Positions 25,813-34,949 of a DNA stretch of 64,000 nucleotides are shown one piece after another. This stretch comes from Rhodopseudomonas sp. BR0M22. GTDB lineage: Bacteria; Pseudomonadota; Alphaproteobacteria; Rhizobiales; Xanthobacteraceae. The stretch spans positions 1-64,000 of the forward strand of contig NZ_QUMK01000025.1 in NCBI RefSeq assembly GCF_010907035.1, in the 5' to 3' direction. Made by a program: the position numbers and the translations under genes. The number at the start of each line of letters is the position of its first letter. Position 1 is the stretch's first letter. The notes below the pieces were generated by a model. That model was not told where the DNA came from and made no database searches. It saw only the letters and a list, made by a program, of their open reading frames with translations.

Positions 25813-27438
25813 ATGCGACTGCGCCACAAAAAGCTCTATCTCCTGGCTGGGACCTGTTTGCTCCTTGGTTCGGTCGGCTTCGCGGTTTTGACCTCTCCCT
25901 GGACATGGTCTGCCACCCATCCGTCGCGCGAGGCGATCGATCTCGCAGGGGCGGATCTCGCCAACGGCCGGAAGGTGTTCGTTGCATCGGATTGCGCGAC
26001 CTGTCACATGACGCCGGGTCAGGAAGACGACACGAAGCTCGGAGGCGGCGGGACACTTCAGACCCAATTCGGTGTGTTTCACATGCCGAACATTTCGCCC
26101 GACCGCGAGACCGGTCTGGGTGGATGGACGCTCGCCGAGTTCGACCGCGCATTGCGCGAGGGCGTCGGACCGGACCAAGTCTGGCCGGACGGCAAGAACC
26201 TCTATCCGGCATTCCCCTACACCTCCTATCAGAGACTGAAGGGGAACGATGTCCGGGATTTGTTCGCGTATCTCAAAACGCTTCAGCCGATCCGCAACGT
26301 CGTGTCCGACCACGAGCTGAAATTCCCCTATAACATCCGCCGTGGCGTGGGCGCCTGGCGACTTCTGTTCCTCGACGGCGTCCGCAAGGAAGTGCCCGTC
26401 CCCGCAGGCGTCGATGTCGCGAAGTTCAAGCGCGGCGAATACCTCGTGGAAGGCGCCGGGCATTGCGCAGAATGCCATTCGCCCCGCGGCATCATGGGCA
26501 ACGTCATCGCCGACAAGCGCTATTCCGGCGGCCCCGCGCCCGACGGCGTCGACTACTTTCCGAACATTACGCCCGACGAAACCGGCATCGGCTTCTGGTC
26601 GCCCGCGGCAATCGCGAACTATCTGGCCACAGGGGTGAATCCGATCGGCCGCACCGCCGCCGGCGACATGGCCGAAGTGATCAAGAACACCTCACAGCTT
26701 CCCCGCGAGGATCTGGAAGCGATGGCGCTCTACTTGAAGCACGTCCCGGCGGTCGACAAGCCCGCGCCCGGAGTGCCGGAGCCGAACCGCACCGACAAGG
26801 TGGTGATGCTGAAGAACGCCGTGCGGGTCGCGCCCTCGCTGCCGGTTTCGCCCGAAACCGCGATCGTGCAAGGCGCAGACGTATGGGTCGCCGGGACCAA
26901 GTCGGTGTGGATGTCTCAAGACGGCGCCGGCAGCGCCGCGCCGGAGCAGGGCAAGCTGCTCGGCGGCGCGCATGCGAAGGTCGGACAACGTGTCGGCGCC
27001 AAGGTTCAGCTCACCGTGAAGGGCTGGCAGATGGCCGACGTGCCTTCGATCATCTACCAGGCCAAGGGCCACCGGATCATGGTGGCGGTCCTCGACAAGG
27101 AGGCCGTCGCCGCCGTCGAGCGCGGCACCGTCGAAAAGGACACCGAGACGGGTCAGTCGTGGCTGCCGGTTCAGGTCACGTTCTGGAGCGACGAGAAGAA
27201 CCTCAATACGGACCGCCAGGCACTGTGGAGCTACAGCGCGACGACCTTCCAGAAGTCGTGCTCGGCCTGCCACGTCCTGCCGCAGAAGACTCACTTCACG
27301 GCAAACCAATGGATCGGCACGCTGAAGGCGATGAAGCGCTTCACGTCCTTCAGTGACGATCAATACCGGCTGATCCTGGCCTACCTTCAGAACCATTCCA
27401 AGGATCTGAACGAGGCGAGCGGGGGGACGAAGCATTGA
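25813..27438 (+). CDS. Triheme c-type cytochrome, DorC/TorC functional analogue
   Basis: A 541-residue protein with an N-terminal membrane anchor or signal (about 8-28) and three heme motifs: CATCH (61-65), CAECH (218-222) and CSACH (483-487). The first two are in domains like the cytochrome c subunits of alcohol/fructose dehydrogenases (MPNISPD, PNITPDETGIG). The last 200 residues resemble the C-terminal monoheme domain of TorC/DorC (HFTANQW...MKR). It probably passes quinol electrons to the DMSO reductase, but the usual NrfH-like pentaheme part is missing and replaced by the diheme module. ATG 25813 follows AGGAGG with good spacing. Its stop overlaps the dorD start. Confidence 0.82.
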   Translation: MRLRHKKLYLLAGTCLLLGSVGFAVLTSPWTWSATHPSREAIDLAGADLANGRKVFVASDCATCHMTPGQEDDTKLGGGGTLQTQFGVFHMPNISPDRETGLGGWTLAEFDRALREGVGPDQVWPDGKNLYPAFPYTSYQRLKGNDVRDLFAYLKTLQPIRNVVSDHELKFPYNIRRGVGAWRLLFLDGVRKEVPVPAGVDVAKFKRGEYLVEGAGHCAECHSPRGIMGNVIADKRYSGGPAPDGVDYFPNITPDETGIGFWSPAAIANYLATGVNPIGRTAAGDMAEVIKNTSQLPREDLEAMALYLKHVPAVDKPAPGVPEPNRTDKVVMLKNAVRVAPSLPVSPETAIVQGADVWVAGTKSVWMSQDGAGSAAPEQGKLLGGAHAKVGQRVGAKVQLTVKGWQMADVPSIIYQAKGHRIMVAVLDKEAVAAVERGTVEKDTETGQSWLPVQVTFWSDEKNLNTDRQALWSYSATTFQKSCSACHVLPQKTHFTANQWIGTLKAMKRFTSFSDDQYRLILAYLQNHSKDLNEASGGTKH

Positions 27439-28109
27439 GCAACCAGATGTGCTCTTTCGACCCCGACGGCGCCGACATGATTCTGGCGTGCGAGTGGCTG
27501 GCGAAGCAGTTTCTCGCTCCACCGGACGACGATCAGGTCCGGTCGATCCGCAGCCTTCGGGGCCAGATCGCCCTGCGCGAGATCGGAGCGTCGCTGAATC
27601 AGCAACAGGCCGCCGACACGATCTGTCAGATCATGAATGCGGATTCGAGCGAGACCGTCGCCGAAACGCTGCAGCGCCGGCATGTGGCGCTGTTCGAGGG
27701 CATGTTTCGCCAGCGCTGCGTTCTCCCTTATGCGAGCGTCTGGGACGGAACCGATCGGCTCGGCGGTCCCGCCGTGACCCGCATCAAGCGTCTGATGCGC
27801 GATCTCGACATCCACCTCGACAGCACATGCACGGAGATGCCGGATCATCTCGGTATCTGTCTCGCCGTGCTCGCCGAAGCGCTGCGACAGCAGCGCGAGG
27901 ATGTCGCATCCATCCTGCTGAGCGACATGCGCGGCTGGGTACCCCGCTTCGGCGAAGCGCTCATTCGGGCGGATGGAACGAACTACTACGGAAATCTGGC
28001 GCGCCTCCTGATGCCGTTGCTCGACCGCATCGGCGAAGGCCTGTGCAGCGAAACAGGCCACGAGCAGAACAATGCCAGGGACTATGAAAGGGCAGGTTAT
28101 GAGCAATAA
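27435..28109 (+). CDS. dorD: TorD-family molybdoenzyme chaperone
   Basis: A 224-residue cytoplasmic, mostly helical protein assigned to the TorD/DmsD family. Members bind the signal peptide and apo-form of their reductase until the molybdenum cofactor is inserted. Evidence is both sequence character and position between the cytochrome and the reductase. The start is a TTG that overlaps the cytochrome stop (TTGA); an ATG four codons later (27447) is also possible. The end overlaps the reductase gene by 11 bases, supporting co-translation. Confidence 0.82.
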   Translation: MSNQMCSFDPDGADMILACEWLAKQFLAPPDDDQVRSIRSLRGQIALREIGASLNQQQAADTICQIMNADSSETVAETLQRRHVALFEGMFRQRCVLPYASVWDGTDRLGGPAVTRIKRLMRDLDIHLDSTCTEMPDHLGICLAVLAEALRQQREDVASILLSDMRGWVPRFGEALIRADGTNYYGNLARLLMPLLDRIGEGLCSETGHEQNNARDYERAGYEQ

Positions 28110-30570
28110 TACGCCGTCAAAGGCTGCACGCAGCCTGTCTTTGTCCAAGCGGGATTTTCTCAAGGGGTCAGCTGCGACGGCCCTCGGCTTGTCCGGCCTC
28201 GGTCTGTTCGGTCGCGGCGCCGAGGCGCAAGGCAAGACCCGGCAGATCCTGTCGGGCTGCCATTGGGGCGTGTTCTACGGCAAGGTGGAAGACGGGCGAG
28301 CCACGGCGTTCGTGCCCTGGGAAGGCGATCCGGCGCCTTCGCCGCAGCTTCCCGGCGTGATGGATTCGATCTATTCGGAATCCCGCATCCGCTATCCGAT
28401 GGTGCGGCGCGCCTGGCTCAAGGATGGTCCGGGCGCCGATCCGGATGGCCGCGGCAGCGGCGATTTCGTGCGCGTGAGCTGGGACAAGGCCATCGAACTC
28501 ATCGCTGGCGAGATCACCCGGGTGCGCGAAAAGTACGGGCAGCAGGCCGTGTTCGCCGGCTCCTACGGCTGGAAGAGCCCCGGCAAGATCCACAATTGCC
28601 AGACGCTGCTGCGGCGCATGATGAACCTGACCGGCAGCTTCACCAACAGTGCGGGCGACTACTCGACCGGCGCTGCCCAGGTCATTCTGCCCTACGTCTC
28701 CGGCTCGATCGAAGTCTACGAGCAGTGCACGACCTGGAAGAATCTGGCCGAGAACTGCAAGCTGATGGTGTTCTGGGGCTGCAATCCCCTCAACAACTCG
28801 CAGATTTCCTGGCAGGTCGCCGATCACGGCGCTTTCCCCGGCGTCCAGGCCCTGAAGGCCGCGGGCACCAAGGTCATCTGTATCGACCCGATCCGGACGG
28901 AAACCTGCAAGGAATTGAACGGCGAATGGATCTCGCCGCGGCCGCAGACCGATGTGGCGCTGATGCTCGGGATCGCCCACACGCTCTACGTCGAGAAGCT
29001 GCACGATGCGGAGTTCCTGGCGCGCTACGCGACCGGCTTCGACAAATTCCTGCCGTACCTGCTGGGTGAGAGCGACAACACCCCGAAGACCGCCGAATGG
29101 GCGTCTCGGATCTGCGGGCTGCCGGCATCCCAAATTCAAGATCTTGCACGTCGTTTCGCGTCCAACAGAACAATGTTGGCGCTGGGCTACTCGACGCAGC
29201 GCCAGCATCACGGCGAACAGATTCACTGGATGCTGATCACCCTGGCGGCGATGCTCGGGCAGATCGGCCTGCCGGGAGGCGGCTACGGCCTGAGCTATCA
29301 CTACGCGTCCGGCGGCGCGCCGACGCATACGACGCCGATTCTCAAGGCGATCGACGATGCTTCGGGACAGAAGGTCGACGGCGCGGCGTGGCTCGCCCAG
29401 AGCGGCGGAGTCTCCATCCCGGTGTCCCGGCTGGTCGAGACCTTGCTCAATCCCGGCAAGACCATGCAGTTCAACGGGCACGACATCAAACTCCCGCTGA
29501 TCAAGCTCGCTTATTGGGCCGGCGGGAATCCGTTTTCGCATCAGCAGGACCGCAACGAGATGCTGCGGGCTTGGCGGCAGCTCGACACCTTCATCGTCCA
29601 CGACTTCCAATGGACGGCGTCGGCGCGGCACGCCGATATCGTGCTTCCGGCGACCACCAGCTACGAGCGCAACGACATCGAGCAGGTCGGCGACTACGCA
29701 TTGAGCCACATCGTGCCGATGAAGAAGATCGTCGAGCCGATGTTCGAGTCGCGCAACGACTTCGACATCTTCGCTGCGATCGCCGCCAAGCTCGGCAAAG
29801 GCTTCGAGTTCACCAAAGGCCTCAGCGAGATGGACTGGATCCGCGGCATCTACGAGGCCGCCAAGGTCGAAGCACGCGCCAAGGGCATGGAATTGCCGGT
29901 GTTCGACGTGTTCTGGGAGAGCAACAAACCGCTCGAATTCCCGCTCAGCGACGAGCAGGTGAACTTCGTGCGTCATGCCGATTTCCGCGCCGATCCGCTT
30001 CTGAATGCGCTCGGCACCGCATCGGGCAAGTTCGAGTTGTACTCCACGGCGATCGAGAAATACGGCTACGACGATTGTCCTCCGCACGCGACCTGGATGG
30101 AGCCGATCGAACGGCTCGATGGGCCGACGACGCGATACCCGCTGCACATCGCGTCCAACCATCCTCAGATGCGGCTGCATTCCCAGCTTTGCGGCACCTC
30201 GAACCGGCGCAGCTATGCGGTGGCCGATCGTGAGCCGTGCTGGATGCATCCGCAAGACGCGAAGGCTCGCGGGCTGTCCGACGGGGACGTGGTCCGCGTC
30301 TTCAACGACCGCGGCCAGATTCTGGCGGGCCTGAAGATCACCGACGACATTCGTCCCGGTGTCATCCGCATCAACGAGGGTGGCTGGTTCGACCCAGTCA
30401 ATCCGCGCGAGATCGGTAGCCTGTGCCGATATGGCGACGTCAACGCTCTCACGACAGGCGTCGCGACGTCGCGACTGGCGCAGGGCAATTGCGGCCAGAC
30501 CGGCGTGGCGCAGGTCGAGCGATACACCGGCCCCGTTCCGGCCGTGACGGTGTTCTCGCAACCAGCCTGA
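28099..30570 (+). CDS. dorA: DMSO/TMAO reductase, molybdopterin enzyme (DorA type)
   Basis: An 823-residue periplasmic bis-MGD molybdoenzyme of the DorA/TorA family, reducing DMSO and related N-/S-oxides with electrons from the upstream cytochrome. The Tat-type signal reads LSKRDFLKGSAA near residues 15-26, with Lys-Arg instead of Arg-Arg. The catalytic region contains GSYGWKSPG (Tyr156, Trp158) and GDYSTGAAQ with Mo ligand Ser189. These match R. capsulatus DorA Tyr114, Trp116 and Ser147 in spacing; the Tyr is typical of DMSO reductases and absent from E. coli TorA. Later motifs include CIDPIRTET and GLPGGGYGLSYHY. There is no iron-sulfur Cys cluster. ATG 28099 is preferred; in-frame ATGs at 28072 and 28084 are alternatives. 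It faces modE tail to tail. Confidence 0.93.
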   Translation: MSNNTPSKAARSLSLSKRDFLKGSAATALGLSGLGLFGRGAEAQGKTRQILSGCHWGVFYGKVEDGRATAFVPWEGDPAPSPQLPGVMDSIYSESRIRYPMVRRAWLKDGPGADPDGRGSGDFVRVSWDKAIELIAGEITRVREKYGQQAVFAGSYGWKSPGKIHNCQTLLRRMMNLTGSFTNSAGDYSTGAAQVILPYVSGSIEVYEQCTTWKNLAENCKLMVFWGCNPLNNSQISWQVADHGAFPGVQALKAAGTKVICIDPIRTETCKELNGEWISPRPQTDVALMLGIAHTLYVEKLHDAEFLARYATGFDKFLPYLLGESDNTPKTAEWASRICGLPASQIQDLARRFASNRTMLALGYSTQRQHHGEQIHWMLITLAAMLGQIGLPGGGYGLSYHYASGGAPTHTTPILKAIDDASGQKVDGAAWLAQSGGVSIPVSRLVETLLNPGKTMQFNGHDIKLPLIKLAYWAGGNPFSHQQDRNEMLRAWRQLDTFIVHDFQWTASARHADIVLPATTSYERNDIEQVGDYALSHIVPMKKIVEPMFESRNDFDIFAAIAAKLGKGFEFTKGLSEMDWIRGIYEAAKVEARAKGMELPVFDVFWESNKPLEFPLSDEQVNFVRHADFRADPLLNALGTASGKFELYSTAIEKYGYDDCPPHATWMEPIERLDGPTTRYPLHIASNHPQMRLHSQLCGTSNRRSYAVADREPCWMHPQDAKARGLSDGDVVRVFNDRGQILAGLKITDDIRPGVIRINEGGWFDPVNPREIGSLCRYGDVNALTTGVATSRLAQGNCGQTGVAQVERYTGPVPAVTVFSQPA

Positions 30571-30622
30571 CGCCACGCTGGGGGCAGATGCGGAACGCGG
30601 GTGGGCGCTGACAGGCGCCCGC

Positions 30623-31414
30623 TCAGTGCACCGCGATGATGACGTGATCGGCTTCGAAGGTGACGGCCGCCTCGCCGTTCTCCACGATTCCGAGATCTTC
30701 GGCATCTTGGCGCGGGACCACCGCAACGATGGTCTTGCCGCCGCCGATGTCGAGGTTCACTTCCGAGTGGACTTCGGCGTCGACCCTGCGCTTGACGATG
30801 CCGCGAAACACATTGCGGCGCAGCCTCGACGCTTCATCGGGTGCGACGAGGCGCACGAACGGCGCCTTGATCAACGCGAGCGCCTTGCGGCCGGGGGCGA
30901 GATCGAGCTGTTCGGCGGCGGCGTTGGTGATCGTCGCATGGATGGTGTGGTCGTCGGACACTTTGAGCTCGACTTCGACATCGACCGGCCAGCGCCGGAC
31001 GTTGACGACCTCGACGATGAACTTGTTGCGTGCCGAGACCTTGAAGCCGCTCGCCCACAGCAGCGCGTCGCCGATTTCCTCCAACCCTTCTTCGGCGATC
31101 AGCGTCGAGATCTTCGTCAGATGTTCTTCGAGCCGGTGGAAGACGGTGATCAGCCGCCGCCCCTCCGGGGTGATGTCTGCAGCGCCGCCGACGCGGCCGC
31201 TCGTCCGCGTCAGGAACGCGGGCGTCGGCAGCAGATTGTTGATGGCGTCGACGGCTTCCCAGGCGGTTTTGTAGCTCAGGCCCATCGCTTTGGCGGCCTT
31301 GCTGATGCTGCCGTGTTCGGCGACGGCCTCGAGCAGGTGGATGCGGTCGCGGCCGGCCAGAAGACGCCCGCCGCTCCGCAACACCAGATATGCGTCGATC
31401 TTGTTGTTTGTCAT
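30623..31414 (-). CDS. modE: ModE molybdate-responsive transcriptional regulator
   Basis: A 263-residue ModE: an N-terminal winged HTH (about 15-115, with HGSISKAAKAMGLSYKTAWE) and two C-terminal TOBE/Mop domains (about 122-190 and 195-262; SARNKF, NVFRGIV) that bind molybdate. Molybdate-bound ModE represses uptake genes and can activate molybdoenzyme genes. It is the last gene of a co-directional run that includes an ABC importer, and faces dorA. ATG 31414 is used; a GTG four codons upstream is possible. A GGGCGC/GCGCCC hairpin lies in the 52-base gap with dorA. Confidence 0.92.
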   Translation of the reverse strand: MTNNKIDAYLVLRSGGRLLAGRDRIHLLEAVAEHGSISKAAKAMGLSYKTAWEAVDAINNLLPTPAFLTRTSGRVGGAADITPEGRRLITVFHRLEEHLTKISTLIAEEGLEEIGDALLWASGFKVSARNKFIVEVVNVRRWPVDVEVELKVSDDHTIHATITNAAAEQLDLAPGRKALALIKAPFVRLVAPDEASRLRRNVFRGIVKRRVDAEVHSEVNLDIGGGKTIVAVVPRQDAEDLGIVENGEAAVTFEADHVIIAVH

Positions 31415-31530
31415 CGCTCGTGCCACGGGTCGCTAGCCGCCGGCTAACCTAGGCGATCCGGTCTCGATACGAAAGCGCACGGGGGACAGAGCCAAAGCCA
31501 GTCATGCCGATCGCATCACCGGCATCGCAA

Positions 31531-32067
31531 TCAGGCGGCGGCGGACTGGCGCTGTGCGGCGAGTGCGATGAACCAGGCAACGACAGCGTCGGCAGTGGCA
31601 GGTAGCATCGTCCAGTCTTCGGCCGCGAACGCGATCCAGCCCGGCAGCATGCTGCGCTCCACAGCAACCAGTGCCGGAACGTCTTGCGCGAGGGCCAGTC
31701 CAATCTCTTCGCGGATGCCGCGCCCGGCGATCTCTTCCTTGGCGAATCGGCCGAAGAACACCAGGTCGGGCCGGCCGGCGATCGCTTCGGCCAGACGCAC
31801 CCGCGCGGCCGCGAGGCCATCCGCGCTCAGGATGCACGAGGTCGAACCCGATCCGAGATCCAGAGACAACGCGACCGAATCGCCGCGAGCGATATCGTCG
31901 AGCCAAAGCGAGGCGCGGCCGTTGGAGTGGCGCGGTCCGAGCCGCGGCACCAGCCCGGCGATACGAACGTCCGGCAACTCGACAAGGCGATCGCGCGCGG
32001 CGGCCAAAATCTGCTCGAGCGAATCGCCGGCCTGGTAGACCATCACGGCGAGAGGAAGCGGGGCCAT
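31531..32067 (-). CDS. DUF2478-family protein, molybdenum-linked
   Basis: A 178-residue protein that I assign to DUF2478 from its start (PLPLAVMVYQAGDSLEQIL) and its pattern of conserved segments (LDLGSGSTSCILSADGLA, FGRFAKEEIAGRG). Such proteins are often annotated as molybdenum-related and sit beside molybdate transport genes; the biochemical role is unknown. A classical Walker A is not evident. Start MAPLPLAVMVY is chosen. It lies 23 bases after the importer ATPase gene and 116 bases before modE, all on the minus strand. Confidence 0.7.
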   Translation of the reverse strand: MAPLPLAVMVYQAGDSLEQILAAARDRLVELPDVRIAGLVPRLGPRHSNGRASLWLDDIARGDSVALSLDLGSGSTSCILSADGLAAARVRLAEAIAGRPDLVFFGRFAKEEIAGRGIREEIGLALAQDVPALVAVERSMLPGWIAFAAEDWTMLPATADAVVAWFIALAAQRQSAAA

Positions 32068-32090
32068 TGGTCGGGTCTCCTTGAGCTGAG

Positions 32091-32879
32091 TTACCGGGGC
32101 GGCGGCTGATCGCATCGCGTGACGACGCGCCGTCCCATCGCGGTCGTCTCGATCGCGAGGTCGAGGCCATACAGCTTGCGCAGCCGTTCCGCGGTCAGAA
32201 CCTCGTCGACCGGCCCGACCTCGACGCGCTGCTCGTGGCCGAGAATCATAACACGATCGGCGATCGCAAACGCGTGCTCGGGTTCGTGGGTCGACACCAG
32301 CAGCGACAGGCCGCGCGCCGACAGCGCCCGAATCTGGTCGAGCAAGCCGAAGCGGTTGCCGAGATCCAGACTGGCGGTGGGCTCGTCCATGATGATCAGT
32401 TCGGTATCCTGCGTCAGGGCGCGGGCGATCAGCATCAATTGCCGCTGACCGCCGGAGATGCGGTCGGCGGATCGGTCGGCGATGTCAGCGATACCAAGCG
32501 CCTCCAGGGCGCGCCAGGCCGCAGCATAATCGTCGCGGCCGGGCGACGCGAACAGACCGAGCCGCGCGGTTCGGCCCATCACCACGATATCAAGCACGGT
32601 ATGGGTGGGATCGCCCTGGTAGGCTTGCGGAACATGCGCGATGCGGCGCGCGATCTGCTCCGGGCGGAGCGTCGAGATATCGTGACCGCCGATGACGATC
32701 CGGCCGCGCAGCGGTGGCAGAATCCCCAGCACGGTCTTGAACAGCGTGGTCTTGCCGACACCGTTCGGCCCCATCAGGCAAGTGATGCTGCTGCCCGACA
32801 GAGCAAGGTCGATTCCTTCGGCGAGCGGCTGGCCGTCATAGCCGATCGCGACGCCGTGGAGCACGAGGCGTTTGGTCAC
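32091..32879 (-). CDS. ABC importer ATPase, FecE/BtuD type (candidate molybdate/tungstate)
   Basis: A 262-residue ATPase: Walker A GPNGVGKTT, Q-loop in HVPQAYQG, signature ISGGQRQLM, Walker B IIMDEPTASLDLG and switch His in VSTHEPEHA. It powers the adjacent FecCD-type permease. Start GTG 32879 is set by a GTGA overlap with the permease stop; the longer open frame is an artefact. Importers of this type carry siderophores, cobalamin or, as in H. influenzae MolABC, molybdate and tungstate. The modE and DUF2478 neighbours favour the last. Confidence 0.87.
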   Translation of the reverse strand: MTKRLVLHGVAIGYDGQPLAEGIDLALSGSSITCLMGPNGVGKTTLFKTVLGILPPLRGRIVIGGHDISTLRPEQIARRIAHVPQAYQGDPTHTVLDIVVMGRTARLGLFASPGRDDYAAAWRALEALGIADIADRSADRISGGQRQLMLIARALTQDTELIIMDEPTASLDLGNRFGLLDQIRALSARGLSLLVSTHEPEHAFAIADRVMILGHEQRVEVGPVDEVLTAERLRKLYGLDLAIETTAMGRRVVTRCDQPPPR

Positions 32880-33898
32880 TCGCGCCTCCACAGCGAACGA
32901 GATCCCCGCCGCGTCATCAGCCAGACGAACAGACCGCCGCCCACCAGGGCGGTCAGCACGCCGATCGGAATCTCGATCGTTGCGGCGGTGCGGGCGATGG
33001 TGTCGACCACCACCATGAAGGCCGCGCCGATCAGAATCGACACCGGCAGCAACCGGTCGAAGCGCGGCCCGACCAGGAGCCGGGCGAGATGTGGCACCAT
33101 CAGGCCGACCCAGCCGATGATGCCGGAGATCGCGACGACGCTCGCGGTGATCAACGTCGCCGCGACGATGACGATCTGCCGGGTGCGGCGGACATCGACG
33201 CCGAGTGCACGCGCGTCGTCGTCGCCGCAGGACAGCACGCTGATGCGCCAGCGCAGCAGGAACAGCGGGATCATGCCGACCGCGACCGTCGGCGCGACGA
33301 CTGCGATGTCGTCGGGCCGGATGCTGGCCAGGCTGCCGAGCAGCCAATAGGTGATCATCGGCAGTTGCGCGTAAGGGTCGGCGACGATCTTCACCAGCGA
33401 AATCGCCGCGGCCGCGAGCGCGCCGACGACGATGCCGGACAGCACCAGCATCAGGATATCGCCGCGCTGTCGCAGCGACCACGCCAGCGTCACGACCAGG
33501 ATCACCGTCAGCGATCCGCTCACGAAGCCGAGCGCTTCGATCATCACCACCGGCAGCCCGAACAGAATGCCGATGACGGCGCCGAAGCCCGCGCCCTGCG
33601 AAACGCCGAGGATGTCCGGAGACACCAGCGGATTGCGGAACAGACTTTGATAAGCCGCGCCGGCGGCCGACAACGCTGCGCCGACGCAGATCGCCGCGGC
33701 AATGCGCGGCAGCCGCACCTGAAACAGCACCGCCGCGATCTGCTGGTCGATGTGGCCACCCCCGATCCTCGCCATGATCGCCGCAACAACGTCGCCCGGC
33801 GCAATGCGATACGGCCCGATCCCGGCGGCGATCACCACGACGACCAGCAGCAGCATGGCAAGGCCGGCGACGACCGGCGTGACGCGCAGGATCGGCAC
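32876..33898 (-). CDS. ABC importer permease, FecCD/BtuC type
   Basis: A 340-residue inner-membrane permease with about ten hydrophobic helices. FecCD family hallmarks include QVRLPRIAAAICVGAALSAA, AAYQSLFRNPLVSPDILGVS (core shown) and GWVGLMVPHLARLLVG. It should act as a homodimer with two ATPases. I use GTG 33898, which begins just after the binding-protein stop (TGAGGTG); an ATG 51 bases upstream would overlap that gene and is less likely. It has ATPase overlap of 4 bases downstream. Confidence 0.86.
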   Translation of the reverse strand: MPILRVTPVVAGLAMLLLVVVVIAAGIGPYRIAPGDVVAAIMARIGGGHIDQQIAAVLFQVRLPRIAAAICVGAALSAAGAAYQSLFRNPLVSPDILGVSQGAGFGAVIGILFGLPVVMIEALGFVSGSLTVILVVTLAWSLRQRGDILMLVLSGIVVGALAAAAISLVKIVADPYAQLPMITYWLLGSLASIRPDDIAVVAPTVAVGMIPLFLLRWRISVLSCGDDDARALGVDVRRTRQIVIVAATLITASVVAISGIIGWVGLMVPHLARLLVGPRFDRLLPVSILIGAAFMVVVDTIARTAATIEIPIGVLTALVGGGLFVWLMTRRGSRSLWRRE

Positions 33899-33899
33899 C

Positions 33900-34949
33900 T
33901 CAGCGACGAAGCCCTTCGAGGAGCCTGTCGAGATCGGCGTCCTGCACATCGACCTGATAGAACAGACGATAGAAGTCGCGCAGTTCGGTCTTCAGATCGA
34001 ACGTTGCCTGCGCCGGATAGAGCGCGTGCAGCAGCAGCGGCAGACCGATCAGCCGGTTGAGCGAAGGCGGCAGGTCGATCGTGCCGAACGGCTGGTTCGG
34101 CAGCAGAAATACCCGCTTGTTCCGAACCGCCGGGACCGGCTGCCACTCGGGACGGCTCATGATCAGATCCCGCACGGCGGGATCGATCGTGATGATCGTA
34201 TCCGGCGCCCAGCCGATCACATGCTCGGGCGACACGCGCGCGAGCCCGCCAGCCTCGCGGATGCCTTCGACGACATTGACGGCGCCGACCCGCTCGATGA
34301 TCTCGGTATTGATCGAGCCACGCGATCCCGTTTCGAAGCCGTCATTGCCGCGCGCGAGATAAATGCGCGGACGCGACGCTTCGGGCACAGTCGCAACCAC
34401 ACGGTCGACTTCGGCGAAGATCGCCTCGCTGGCTTTGGCTAACTCCTCACCGCGCGCGCTCACCCCGAGGATCTGCGCGAGCAGCCGGATCGCAGCGGGC
34501 GTGTTTTCGAAGCGACCGTCGATCAGGACGTAGGGAATCCCGGTCTGCGCCTGAATGCGGTCGGCAATCGAGCGATAGGTCTCGTTGACCGATCCGAGAT
34601 CGATGATGAGATCCGGCTTCGCGGCCATCAATCGCTCGGCGCTGATGGTATCGCCGCGCCCGGTCAGCCGGCCGAGTTCGGGAACATCGCGGACCATCGG
34701 CAGCAGGAACGGCTTGTCGATGTCGCGTGGCGCGCGGCCCCAGCCGATCATCTTTTCGGGCGCGACCACATAGAGAAAGATCCCCGCGGGCGGCCCCGCA
34801 GCGAACACGCGGGTAATGGTGTCGGAAACCTCGACGCGGCGGCCCACGGAGTCCGTCACGGTGCGCGCATGCGCGTCAGGCGCGCATGCGGCAAAGATCA
34901 ACATCGTGAGCGCAAGCAGGCCCCCCAGACGTCGGGCAGGTCCGATCAT
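33900..34949 (-). CDS. ABC importer periplasmic binding protein, FecB/BtuF/MolA type
   Basis: A 349-residue protein with an N-terminal hydrophobic segment ([18 protein letters not shown]), which may be a Sec signal cut after AHA or an imperfect lipobox at AAC. The periplasmic-binding fold has two lobes; motifs include [30 protein letters not shown] and [11 protein letters not shown]. Ligand is unknown: metal chelates or oxyanions are usual in the family. The ATG overlaps the TrmO-like stop in an ATGA. Importer order binding protein-permease-ATPase is conserved. Confidence 0.86.
   Translation of the reverse strand: MIGPARRLGGLLALTMLIFAACAPDAHARTVTDSVGRRVEVSDTITRVFAAGPPAGIFLYVVAPEKMIGWGRAPRDIDKPFLLPMVRDVPELGRLTGRGDTISAERLMAAKPDLIIDLGSVNETYRSIADRIQAQTGIPYVLIDGRFENTPAAIRLLAQILGVSARGEELAKASEAIFAEVDRVVATVPEASRPRIYLARGNDGFETGSRGSINTEIIERVGAVNVVEGIREAGGLARVSPEHVIGWAPDTIITIDPAVRDLIMSRPEWQPVPAVRNKRVFLLPNQPFGTIDLPPSLNRLIGLPLLLHALYPAQATFDLKTELRDFYRLFYQVDVQDADLDRLLEGLRR

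Noticed and set aside
28168-30726. 852-codon open frame antisense to dorA
   Set aside because: It is the mirror of a highly biased GC-rich gene. It has no ribosome site and no recognisable protein motif, while the plus strand encodes a full DorA.
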